Positions 44,709 to 52,549 of a stretch of DNA of 64,000 bases are shown here, one piece after another; the first letter of the stretch is position 1, and the number at the start of each line of letters is the position of its first letter. This DNA is from Bacteroidia bacterium. Its GTDB lineage: Bacteria > Bacteroidota > Bacteroidia > B-17B0 > Aurantibacillaceae. The stretch lies in NCBI GenBank assembly GCA_026003255.1, contig BPGX01000001.1, positions 248,001-312,000 on the forward strand. Direction: 5' to 3'. The notes below the pieces were generated by a model. The model worked only from the letters and a program-made list of their open reading frames with translations. It ran no database searches and was not told the origin of the DNA. A program made the position numbers and the translations under genes.

Positions 44709-46958
44709 TTAAAAGTGAAAAGAGACATTGATAAATACTCTTCTTTTTTGCATGGAAGCATAAGTATAAGTGGGGTCAAAGGTTAATGCATACGGATTTT
44801 CAGAAGTAGGTAAGGGATTACCGTTGTTGTCAAATTGAACGTATTTATCAAATGGATCGTGTGTGCGAGCAATTAGAAAAGGTATTCCTTTATCCGGTGT
44901 AAAATTCAGAAGATTCTTAATTCCAAAGGTCAGATCAATTTTTTTGAAATTATAACTTATTTGAATATTTTGGACGGAATAAACAGGGCTTTGGTCAGGT
45001 CTTGGATCCAATTCACTTGCTTTGGGTAAGTGCATTTTTCCATAAATATTAGCAGTGTATTCAACTTTAAATTTATTAAGCAATAATCGGATAATAGCAT
45101 TGGCAGACCACGGTTCAGAAAGCATCAATCTTTTTTTAAAGTTGTTTTGAGTCACATAATTGTCTAACAATGAAAAACCAAGGAGCGATTGAAAAAACGA
45201 TTTAATGACCGTTTGAATTTGAAAGGATATGCCACGATTTATAGAGTATTCGTTTCTTTTGAGGTTGTAATAAATAATTTTGTCTGGATGATTGTAATCC
45301 GGAATGATTCTATTGGAGAAATAAATATACCAGCTGTTAATGTCGGTTGATAATTTAATGTGTGAGTTATTTAACAGATTCATTTGCACAGCAATATAAC
45401 CGGCTATGCTTCGCTCTGGCTTTAATTTTTCTTCAATCACTATTTTTCTTGAACCGGTCAGAGCAGCATGGTCTTCTGTAAAAAGTTGCACAGGCCTAAA
45501 TCCTGTGGTGATTCCATTTCTTAATACGATTGTTTTTGATGTATTGGAAAACATGCTGGCTATTCTTGGTGTTAGAATGTGTTTGTGGATATTGTGATAA
45601 TCATAACGTATGGCAAGTATGCTTTTGAATTTTTGTGAAAAGGTAATGGTATTTTCTGAAAAAATTCCTGGCACTAGCCAGATTGAATATGGAGTAGAGT
45701 TATTAAAGATTTCTGTATTATCTTTGTAGTATAAGTATCTAAACGTAATACCTTCAAGATAGTCCATGTTTTTAGATTTTGCTTTGATGTAAGATTGATA
45801 ATAAAAATTATGTTGTTGTGCTGCAAAATACAGGGTTCCATAATAGGAGTCCTGATGGTGATAGTTATAGGAAATGGCGTTTTCTAATTTTAGTTTTTTA
45901 AATGGTTTAGAATAATTCGCTATGTATTCTATTCGTTTGGTAATAATACTTTCACCATAAATACTATCACTTCCGCTGAATGCTTTTGTCCAGTTGATTT
46001 GTCCGCCCCAACGGTCTTCCCACAGAGTTCGGAACAGCCATTGAAGGGCACTACTGTCTTTGAAAGTGTATGACGACTTGTGAAAAGCACTTAATTGTTT
46101 CTGTAAAGTAACGTCTGTAAAAAAATCTTTGTTGGTATCAACGATTTTATCGTACCACAAAAGATTAATGCTGTTGATAAAGCCATAATTGCGAAATTTT
46201 TTATGCATACTTACATTCATGGTATTGTCGAGATATGAAGAGGTATAGAATTCCACATCTGTTTGTAATTTGTTAGATGAAGGTTTCTTTGTAATAATAT
46301 TTATAGTTCCACCGATGTTGTCAATACCGTATAATACCGATCCCGGATATCTACTGATTTCAATGGATTCAATGATGCTGGAAGAAATGCCAGTAAATCC
46401 GTAGATAGAGGCGATTCCACCTATAACAGGTAGACCATCGATCAATACATTTGTATAAGCACCTTCCATTCCGTTAATGTGAATATCACCGGTATTGCAG
46501 ATGTTACAATTCAATTGCGGTCTTAATCCATTGATGTTTTGAACGCCTTCAAAAAGATTCATAGCAGAAGAGGAAGCAATGGTACAATGATCGTATATTT
46601 CTGTATTGAAAGCATCTGTCTTTTTTGATACAAGTAAACGTGTATCGGTTACAGTAATTTCATCGAAATAGGAGGTATCAGGCTGTAATGATATGATTAT
46701 AAAAGTATCTTTTGATAAGTGTAATTTTTGCATATATGTTATGCAGCCAGGGTAACGAATTTGTAAAAGACATTCCGATGAGGGCGAAACAATACAAAAC
46801 CGTCCTGTTGAATCGGTGACTATATGTTTTTTACTATTTTCAATTACAACAAGTGCATTTTTTATAGGATTATTTGAAAAACTAACTATACCACAGATGT
46901 TTTGTGAATTCAGAATAAAACTACCGAAGATAAGATATAATACAAGAAAAGCTCTCAT
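44709..46958 (-). CDS. TonB-dependent outer-membrane receptor
   Basis: 749 residues. The signal peptide ends near LNSQN. A carboxypeptidase-regulatory-like domain follows (residues about 20-95), then a plug with an unusual CxxC segment (LNCNICNTGDIHINGMEGAY) and VLIDGLPVIGG. A 22-strand barrel with TonB-receptor signatures ends in a terminal Phe (RVFINVSFHF). The CxxC-containing plug recurs in Bacteroidota receptors I associate with metal uptake, but the ligand is unproven. The gene is divergent from an FGE-like gene and its -35 region overlaps a large palindrome, so metal-dependent repression is likely. Confidence 0.9.
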   Translation of the reverse strand: MRAFLVLYLIFGSFILNSQNICGIVSFSNNPIKNALVVIENSKKHIVTDSTGRFCIVSPSSECLLQIRYPGCITYMQKLHLSKDTFIIISLQPDTSYFDEITVTDTRLLVSKKTDAFNTEIYDHCTIASSSAMNLFEGVQNINGLRPQLNCNICNTGDIHINGMEGAYTNVLIDGLPVIGGIASIYGFTGISSSIIESIEISRYPGSVLYGIDNIGGTINIITKKPSSNKLQTDVEFYTSSYLDNTMNVSMHKKFRNYGFINSINLLWYDKIVDTNKDFFTDVTLQKQLSAFHKSSYTFKDSSALQWLFRTLWEDRWGGQINWTKAFSGSDSIYGESIITKRIEYIANYSKPFKKLKLENAISYNYHHQDSYYGTLYFAAQQHNFYYQSYIKAKSKNMDYLEGITFRYLYYKDNTEIFNNSTPYSIWLVPGIFSENTITFSQKFKSILAIRYDYHNIHKHILTPRIASMFSNTSKTIVLRNGITTGFRPVQLFTEDHAALTGSRKIVIEEKLKPERSIAGYIAVQMNLLNNSHIKLSTDINSWYIYFSNRIIPDYNHPDKIIYYNLKRNEYSINRGISFQIQTVIKSFFQSLLGFSLLDNYVTQNNFKKRLMLSEPWSANAIIRLLLNKFKVEYTANIYGKMHLPKASELDPRPDQSPVYSVQNIQISYNFKKIDLTFGIKNLLNFTPDKGIPFLIARTHDPFDKYVQFDNNGNPLPTSENPYALTFDPTYTYASMQKRRVFINVSFHF

Positions 46959-46969
46959 TTTTTTTGTGG

Positions 46970-46977
46970 CAAATATA
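46970..46977 (-). promoter_or_regulatory. -7 promoter element for the TonB receptor
   Basis: The minus strand reads TATATTTG, 12 bases before the ATG at 46958. The palindromic operator at 46985-47024 covers the expected -33 region. Confidence 0.6.
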
Positions 46978-46984
46978 ATTTATT

Positions 46985-47024
46985 TTTTAGATAAATCTAA
47001 ATTTATATTTAGATTTATCTAAAA
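46985..47024. promoter_or_regulatory. Double palindromic operator, DtxR/MntR-like
   Basis: Two 16-base sites TTTAGATAAATCTAAA and TTTAGATTTATCTAAA, each a 7-2-7 palindrome, face each other as a perfect 18-base inverted repeat with a 4-base spacer. A further half site ATCTAAA occurs at about 47046 and a TTTCTAAA at about 47057. Shape and sequence resemble DtxR/MntR-family boxes (TTTAGGTnnACCTAAA type). It sits between divergent genes and overlaps the receptor promoter. Assignment of the regulator is inference. Confidence 0.6.
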
Positions 47025-47078
47025 TAAATTTTTGATATCATTTTTATCTAAACTATTTCTAAAATGAATATAAATGTT

Positions 47079-47086
47079 TACTTTTG
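47079..47086 (+). promoter_or_regulatory. -7 promoter element for the FGE-like gene
   Basis: TACTTTTG, full TAnnTTTG match, 47 bases before the ATG at 47134. The half sites near 47046-47064 lie over its -33 region. Confidence 0.55.
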
Positions 47087-47133
47087 TAAGAAAATAACAG
47101 AGTTGAAAAAGTTGACTTAAAAAATAAAAAAGG

Positions 47134-47889
47134 ATGAAAATTAACTGGAATAAATACAGAATGCCGATTGTATTAATAATAGGTTTAATCCAATTTATTT
47201 ATTCACAAAATCCTTTAAATCCTAATCTATATGTAAAGATTAATGATACTCTATATTTTAGTAAATATGAAGTAAGCAATGAATTATACAATAAATTTTT
47301 ATCTGATTCTCAATATAAAAATCTATCTGATGTGTTAATCGATACAACGCAATGGTTAAAGAAAGATCACTATAGTGCTCCACATGCAAATTATTATCAC
47401 AATCATCCATCATTCAGTAATTTCCCTGTTGTAAATATCAGCTACCAGGCGGCAAAATTGTTCTGCCAATGGCTTACGGAACAATATAACAAAGACAAAA
47501 ACAGAAAATTCAGAAAAGTTTATTTCCGCTTACCTACTGAACAAGAATGGGAAGAAGCCGCCAGAGGAGGGAATAAAGATGCAATTTATGGATGGATGGG
47601 CAATGATATTACGGATAAAAAGGGAAATCCAAAAGGAAATTATTTAAATGAGAAGAATTACAACAATTATAATTTATTGTATTCCGTTCATTCATTTGCA
47701 CCGAATGCTTATGGAATTTTCAACATGAGTGGTAATGTTTCAGAGATGATAGAAGGTGGTGAGATATTGAAGGGCGGCGATTGGATGCATGAATATGAGT
47801 TTTGTAAGATTAATACAAAAATGACCTGGGATGGAAAACCTCGCCCCAATGTTGGTTTTCGTGTTGTAATGGTTGTTAATGAAAAATAG
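47134..47889 (+). CDS. Formylglycine-generating-enzyme-like (SUMF1 fold) secreted protein
   Basis: 251 residues with a signal peptide ending near IYSQN. The FGE-sulfatase fold is clear: FSKYEVSNELYNKFL, PVVNISYQAAKLFCQWL, RLPTEQEWEEAARGG, FAPNAYGIFNMSGNVSEM, LKGGDWMHE and VGFRVV. The paired catalytic cysteines of true FGE are not evident, so it is probably a GldK/lectin-like or binding member. It is divergent from the TonB receptor and may share its regulation, suggesting a role in the same uptake or stress response. Confidence 0.8.
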   Translation: MKINWNKYRMPIVLIIGLIQFIYSQNPLNPNLYVKINDTLYFSKYEVSNELYNKFLSDSQYKNLSDVLIDTTQWLKKDHYSAPHANYYHNHPSFSNFPVVNISYQAAKLFCQWLTEQYNKDKNRKFRKVYFRLPTEQEWEEAARGGNKDAIYGWMGNDITDKKGNPKGNYLNEKNYNNYNLLYSVHSFAPNAYGIFNMSGNVSEMIEGGEILKGGDWMHEYEFCKINTKMTWDGKPRPNVGFRVVMVVNEK

Positions 47890-48010
47890 CACTTATACTC
47901 AAAGAATAAGTGTATACAATGAATTTGATTAACAACGGTATTTTTTTTTGGATCATCTTCTTTTTTTCAAACATTTTTTATTTCTCTTTTCCATTTTTGA
48001 AAATTATATC

Positions 48011-48106
48011 ACACAGAAAAACACGGATAAAACTGATATATAACAGATAATAAATTTCAAGAACAAAAATCTGTGTTTATCAGTAATAATCATCGGTATC
48101 TGTGTT
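48011..48106. repeat. Imperfect inverted repeat in a 347-base gene-free gap
   Basis: Arms at about 48011-48048 and 48069-48106 pair imperfectly (ACACAGA...CTGAT...ACAGAT with its reverse complement). Words like ACACGGAT and TCTGTGTT are typical of dispersed extragenic Bacteroidota repeats. The remaining gap (47890-48236) has only an AT-rich stretch and no gene. Confidence 0.45.
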
Positions 48107-48236
48107 CTAATACAATATGTCTTATATTTTAAGAGCGAGAAAAGTAATGCAAATTAATTTAAACTGAAAATTACTACATCAAGAGATGCGAGGAATAACT
48201 TAATCTTTAGTTTCTCTTTAAGCAGGAATAAACAAA

Positions 48237-48713
48237 TTATTTCCTATTACTCACTCGTTTTTTTTTCCAGCGAATCACTTCAACTCCAAACTTTTTCAGG
48301 AATTCCACGCCTTCTTCTATACCAATACCTTTATATTCTGCATAACTATCTTTATAAATCACCTTTTTGATACCAATGCTGAAAATAACACGAGCACAAG
48401 CAATACAGGGCGCTAATGTAACATACAATGTTGAACCCTCCATGTCAACTTTGTTTTTTGCAGCGTAAAGAATGGCATTTTGTTCAGCATGCAGAGCTAA
48501 TGAACAACTGCCTTTGCTATCTCTTGGACAGCCAGTTTCAGGCCATTCTTCATCACAGTTATGAGTGCCGGCAGGAGGTCCATTGTATCCTAATGAAATA
48601 ATACGCGTGTCTTTTGTGAGAACTGCTCCAACCTTCATCTTTACGCAATGAGAACGTTGAGCCAATTGTTCTGCCAGATGCATGTATATTTCGTCAAAAG
48701 AAGGACGAGGCAT
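48237..48713 (-). CDS. ComE-type deoxycytidylate deaminase family protein
   Basis: About 158 residues. Zinc ligands are in LHAEQNAILYA and APCIACARVIFS, and CDEEWPETGCPRDSKG adds further Cys typical of dCMP deaminases. It converts dCMP to dUMP for thymidylate synthesis. The ATG at 48713 is preferred; the in-frame ATG at 48728 lies within the -7 element. Length and ends match the family. Confidence 0.92.
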   Translation of the reverse strand: MPRPSFDEIYMHLAEQLAQRSHCVKMKVGAVLTKDTRIISLGYNGPPAGTHNCDEEWPETGCPRDSKGSCSLALHAEQNAILYAAKNKVDMEGSTLYVTLAPCIACARVIFSIGIKKVIYKDSYAEYKGIGIEEGVEFLKKFGVEVIRWKKKRVSNRK

Positions 48714-48725
48714 TGTTTTTTGATG

Positions 48726-48733
48726 CAAAAGTA
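48726..48733 (-). promoter_or_regulatory. -7 promoter element for the deaminase gene
   Basis: The minus strand reads TACTTTTG, a full match, 13 bases before the ATG at 48713. Confidence 0.55.
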
Positions 48734-48773
48734 CGATTTTAAAATTATGCTTGCATTATAGAAAAATAGGTTG

Positions 48774-48781
48774 TACCTTCG
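48774..48781 (+). promoter_or_regulatory. Probable -7 promoter element for the bactofilin gene
   Basis: TACCTTCG differs from TAnnTTTG at one position and lies 17 bases before the ATG at 48798. Confidence 0.4.
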
Positions 48782-48797
48782 TGCTAAAACTAAAAGC

Positions 48798-49190
48798 ATG
48801 TTTGGAAAAGATAACAAGTTATTACAACATCATATAGTCAACATTATTCAGCACAATACTGTTGTAAATGGAGACATTCAATGTAACGGCGATTTAAGAT
48901 TAGATGGAATTGTGAAAGGGAATTTGAAAATTAGTGGCAGATTGGTGATGGGGCACGATGCTGTCATTGAAGGCATGGTAGAATGTGAAAATGCTGAAAT
49001 ATCAGGTAAAGTAAAAGGAGATATAAAAGTAAAAGAAGTGTTGCAACTCAAAAAACATTGTTTTATTGAAGGAGATATTTTCACCAAAAAGTTAATTGTA
49101 GAAGGTGATGCGGTATTTAATGGGAAGTGTATCATGAAAAAAACAGAGAATGTGACAGGTAGTGAAAAAATTAAAGTTGCCCAATTGTGA
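48798..49190 (+). CDS. Bactofilin, polymer-forming cytoskeletal protein
   Basis: 130 residues. A short basic N-terminus is followed by the right-handed beta-helix of bactofilins: VNGDIQCNGDLRLDGIVKGN, then MGHDAVIEGMVECENAEI, SGKVKGDIKVKE and FIEGDIFTKKLIVEGDAVFN. Bactofilins polymerise at membranes and shape cells or place enzymes. The ATG at 48798 gives MFGKDNK, the common start in this lineage. Its stop overlaps the GTG of atpZ. Confidence 0.93.
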   Translation: MFGKDNKLLQHHIVNIIQHNTVVNGDIQCNGDLRLDGIVKGNLKISGRLVMGHDAVIEGMVECENAEISGKVKGDIKVKEVLQLKKHCFIEGDIFTKKLIVEGDAVFNGKCIMKKTENVTGSEKIKVAQL

Positions 49191-49384
49191 AAAATTACAT
49201 TAAATACACGCAAATAGGTTTTCAAATGTCAATTGTCATTACCATTGGAGCATTCGGAGGTAAAAAATTAGATGAATATTTTCAAATGACTACCCCTGTT
49301 TTTACTATTGTATTATCACTTTTATCCATTGCTGCTGCTCTCTATCTGGCACTCAAAGATTTTATTTTTCCACCTAAATCGTAA
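49187..49384 (+). CDS. atpZ: AtpZ/AtpI-family small membrane protein
   Basis: 65 residues with two helices: YTQIGFQMSIVITIGAFGGKK followed by LDEY and TIVLSLLSIAAALYLALKDF. This is the AtpZ-type protein normally found at the head of ATP synthase operons, where it helps ion supply or assembly. It starts with GTG overlapping the bactofilin stop. No atpB or other ATP synthase gene follows here. Confidence 0.85.
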   Translation: MKNYIKYTQIGFQMSIVITIGAFGGKKLDEYFQMTTPVFTIVLSLLSIAAALYLALKDFIFPPKS

Positions 49385-49386
49385 AT

Positions 49387-49776
49387 ATGCTTCAAAAAAT
49401 TTTAAAGTATATGAGCATAGGAATTTTAGTATTGTTCATTCTTTTCTTCGCGTATGTGTCTAATTTTTTTAGTCCGGATGTCTTTAGACAATACGATAAA
49501 CCCACGATTGTTTTTTTTGTGATAGTTTACGGGCTGTTTTATGTAGTACATTTTATTGTTGAAAAAAAATTATCACCTGAAAAATTAGTGGGGAAAGATT
49601 TAATTTTTTTTGTATTAAAGTTTTTAATACCAATTTTTTACGCTGCTATCAGACAATATCTTATTGAAGATGCGAGAGACAGAAAGTTTTTTTTAATTCA
49701 TTTTTTAATTTACGGAATTTTATTTTTAGTATTAGACACAATGATTTATTATCAATTAGTTAATAAGAAATCTTGA
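49387..49776 (+). CDS. Four-helix membrane protein of unknown function
   Basis: 129 residues with about four hydrophobic segments (SIGILVLFILFFAYVSNFF, IVFFVIVYGLFYVVHFI, LIFFVLKFLIPIFYAAI and FLIYGILFLVLDTMIYY). It is 2 bases after atpZ, the place where Bacteroidota ATP synthase operons often carry an extra membrane gene before atpB. AtpI-like topology is possible. No family is recognised with confidence. Confidence 0.6.
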   Translation: MLQKILKYMSIGILVLFILFFAYVSNFFSPDVFRQYDKPTIVFFVIVYGLFYVVHFIVEKKLSPEKLVGKDLIFFVLKFLIPIFYAAIRQYLIEDARDRKFFLIHFLIYGILFLVLDTMIYYQLVNKKS

Positions 49777-49822
49777 TATAATTATGAATATATACCAAGA
49801 TTGTTTATAAACCAACAGTAAT

Positions 49823-50245
49823 ATGGAAGACAATCCTATAGATAAAGACAAAGTTGCTGAAAACCCAGGACTTATAGATTTCCCACATCATTTAGGAAGT
49901 GCACCAATTATTAAAAACGACCCAACACTCATCAAAAGCAAAGCGATGAGTGCCATGATAGAACAAACTAATGCACAATGGCAGCAAATACAACAACAAT
50001 TAGAACTTTTGAAGCAACAAGCAGAAAAGCTCAAAAAAAGAATTGAATTTTCAGAACGTATATACAATGCTCAAATGAATTTTGAACCTGTGATTGGTCA
50101 TGTGTATTATTTATATCATAACCACAAAAAAAATATTGACGTTTTAATGATGATTCATCCCGATGAATGGAGAAGCATACCTGAATATCTTGAATTTCAA
50201 TGTGCAGTTAAACTTTTATCTGACCATACATGGGAAGTGATTTAA
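49823..50245 (+). CDS. DUF2452 domain protein
   Basis: 140 residues. The conserved start NPGLIDFPHHLGSAPI, a central coiled coil (WQQIQQQLELLKQQAEKLKK) and the end GHVYYLYHNHKKN ... MMIHPDEW match DUF2452, a GTP-binding-regulator-like family of unknown function. It has no signal peptide. A MITE-like element begins 45 bases after its stop. Confidence 0.85.
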   Translation: MEDNPIDKDKVAENPGLIDFPHHLGSAPIIKNDPTLIKSKAMSAMIEQTNAQWQQIQQQLELLKQQAEKLKKRIEFSERIYNAQMNFEPVIGHVYYLYHNHKKNIDVLMMIHPDEWRSIPEYLEFQCAVKLLSDHTWEVI

Positions 50246-50290
50246 TTGTTCATAGTATATGAGAATAGCACAAAAAGACATAAAGATTTT

Positions 50291-50524
50291 ACCCAAATTA
50301 TGCATTAGAAATTATGTGCATTCACAAGAGATTGCTTCCCCTTCCACTCCTCTTTTTATTTTTATAGCGATGTGGAAGGCCCTTCCGTTTTACGGAAGGG
50401 GGCCTTGTTCTTTATTCTTACAACTACCCTTCCACCTGTGGAAGGGTGAAAATAAACAATGCCAAAAACCAGCTGTAGCAAAGAAAATCACAAAGTTTAA
50501 GAAAGTCCTAATGAATAATTTGGG
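50291..50524 (+). repeat. MITE-like element (family A, copy 2)
   Basis: 234 bp with inverted ends ACCCAAATTATGCATTAG and TAATGAATAATTTGGG. The interior holds three strong hairpins: CCTTCCAC...GTGGAAGG, GGCCCTTCCG-TTTTA-CGGAAGGGGGCC and ACCCTTCCAC-CT-GTGGAAGGGT. A 99-residue open frame crossing it is not a gene. No clear target-site duplication. It directly abuts a truncated DNA methyltransferase gene. Confidence 0.8.
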
Positions 50525-50529
50525 ATTAT

Positions 50530-51114
50530 GTGAAACCTGGGAAAAAACATACGTTTAATACATACTCTTTCTATGCAGATTATGAAAAAGACGAGAATGG
50601 GAAATCATTAAATTATCAAGATAGAGAAGATGTCTGGATTATAAATAGAGAATACAAACCCGGAGAGATAAAAAACAAAAATGAATTACCTAAGCAATTA
50701 CTTATGAAAATGATTCTATATTCCAGTAATCCGGGCGACTTAGTATGTGATTTTTTTCTGGGAAGTTTTTCAACTGCAAAAGTAGCGATTGCATTAGGCA
50801 GAAGAGCATGTGGCTTTGAAATAAATAAGATAGCTTTTGATTATCAAATAAAAGAAATAGATAAAATTAAGTCAGGAGAATTATTAAATACATTAAGAAA
50901 AATACCTGAAAATAAATTCTCTAAAAGTGGTAATCCACTTACATCCGAAGAGATAAATCAAATAATACAAGATTACAATAAATTATTAACCAGCGGTTAC
51001 TCAAAACAACAATCTATTGAACAACTTACTGAAAGATATAAAAGGGGCTATTGGTCAATACTAAAAATTATTGAAGCCCATCCTTCATCAGAAATTAATT
51101 TATTCTCACAATAA
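50530..51114 (+). pseudogene. 3' remnant of a beta-class N4/N6 DNA methyltransferase
   Basis: The open frame of 194 residues lacks the N-terminal half with the DPPY catalytic motif. What remains is YQDREDVWIINREYKPGE and then motif I: DLVCDFFLGSFSTAKVAI followed by the helix ALGRRACGFEI. In active enzymes motif I reads D-P-F-x-G-x-G; here it is DFFLGSF, so it is also degenerate. Beta-class enzymes have motif IV before motif I, so the missing part would precede the MITE. The C-terminal 60 residues may be a target-recognition tail. No restriction endonuclease is visible nearby. Confidence 0.8.
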
Positions 51115-51122
51115 GTGAGTTG

Positions 51123-52385
51123 CTACATCAAAATACCAGCAATTGTAGCGGATAAATAAGATGCTAATGTTCCGCACAACAAAGCTTTCATTCCTAATTC
51201 CGCTAAATCTTTTCTTCGTTCTGGAACTAATACCCCAATGCCACCGATTTGCATACCAACACTACTAAAATTGGCAAAGCCACAAATCGCAATACTTACA
51301 ATCATTAAACCTTTTTCAGTTAAAACAGGCACTTTATGAGAAGTCAAATTACTAAAAGCTACAAATTCATTAATAGTTAGTTTTTGACCAAGTAAAGTAG
51401 CTACACTATTAATATCTTCAGGAGGCGTGCCCATTGCCCATGCCATTGGATAAAACAATTTCGCAAACAACCAATTTAAACTCAAATTAAGTTCAGGATT
51501 AAATAAATGCCCGATTTTTAATAATATCCAATCGGTCATGGTAATTAAAGCAATAAATCCAATTAACATTGCAATCACATTCATGGCAATTTTAAATCCA
51601 TCGCCTGCACCGTGCGTAATAGCATCAATTAAGTTGCTATAATCACTTTTGACTTCTAATTTCACTTTTCCCATTGTTACGGGCGTTTCTGTTTCGGGAA
51701 AAACAATTTTTGAAATCACCAATGCGCCCGGCGCCGCCATCAAGCTAGCCATAATCAATTTAGGAGCCAAATTCATCCCCGCCTGTGCACCCATGTTCGC
51801 ATATACTATCAAAATGCCACCAGCAATACAAGCCAAACTTCCACTCATGGATGCTAATAGCTCGCTTTTCGTCATACTTGGTAAATAAGGCCGTATCATC
51901 ACCTGCGCTTCCACCTGTCCAACAAAAGCGCTGGCCACATTACTTAATGCTTCTGCACCGCTCACTTTCATGATTTTATTCATCACATAAGCAATGGCAG
52001 AAATTACCTTCTGCATGACACCAATGTGATAGAGAATAGCTACTAAGGTGGTTACTAAAACAATCGTAGCGGTTACATTAAACGCAAACACAAATGTATG
52101 CGGCGCTCTGTAATCTACGACTCCATTACCCGACATAGCTGCAAGCCCTCCATACACAAAATCCACACCACTCTTGGCAAAATGTTCTATTTTTTGCATA
52201 CCCTTTCCTAACTGTTCAAAAAATAATTGAACCCATTTTATTTTCATAATTGAAATAGCAATAACAGCCTGTAATACCAGTCCACTCAAAACCAAGCGGT
52301 AATTAATTCGTTTTTTATTGTTTGAAAAAAGATAAGCAATTCCTAATATAAGAGCTATTCCAATAAAACCAGTAAATCGTTCCAT
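51123..52385 (-). CDS. nupC: NupC-family concentrative nucleoside transporter
   Basis: 420 residues with about ten helices. Family signatures: GFDFVYGG-like GVDFVYGGLAAM, SAFVGQVEAQVMIRPYL, MTKSELLASMSGSLACIAGG, and GFANFSSVGMQIGGIGVLVPERR near the end. It imports nucleosides with Na+ or H+. It ends 9 bases from the methyltransferase remnant (convergent). Confidence 0.93.
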   Translation of the reverse strand: MERFTGFIGIALILGIAYLFSNNKKRINYRLVLSGLVLQAVIAISIMKIKWVQLFFEQLGKGMQKIEHFAKSGVDFVYGGLAAMSGNGVVDYRAPHTFVFAFNVTATIVLVTTLVAILYHIGVMQKVISAIAYVMNKIMKVSGAEALSNVASAFVGQVEAQVMIRPYLPSMTKSELLASMSGSLACIAGGILIVYANMGAQAGMNLAPKLIMASLMAAPGALVISKIVFPETETPVTMGKVKLEVKSDYSNLIDAITHGAGDGFKIAMNVIAMLIGFIALITMTDWILLKIGHLFNPELNLSLNWLFAKLFYPMAWAMGTPPEDINSVATLLGQKLTINEFVAFSNLTSHKVPVLTEKGLMIVSIAICGFANFSSVGMQIGGIGVLVPERRKDLAELGMKALLCGTLASYLSATIAGILM

Positions 52386-52549
52386 AAAATTTATTTAATT
52401 AAAATTAAATTCGTGTTATTCGTGGCTAAATAAAAACAAAAATATCTTTTGGCTGAAAGATAATTAGTGGTGAATGTAAAATCAAATTTCTCAAACTGGA
52501 TAGTTTTTCTCAAAACGTTAAACTGGATGGAAGAATTCGTAAAACAACA

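Noticed and set aside
46985..47024. Rho-independent terminator
   Set aside because: The stem is AT-only and the flanking genes diverge, so an operator is more likely.
50259..50558. 99-codon frame crossing the MITE-like copy
   Set aside because: Most of it is element sequence; no conserved protein pattern.
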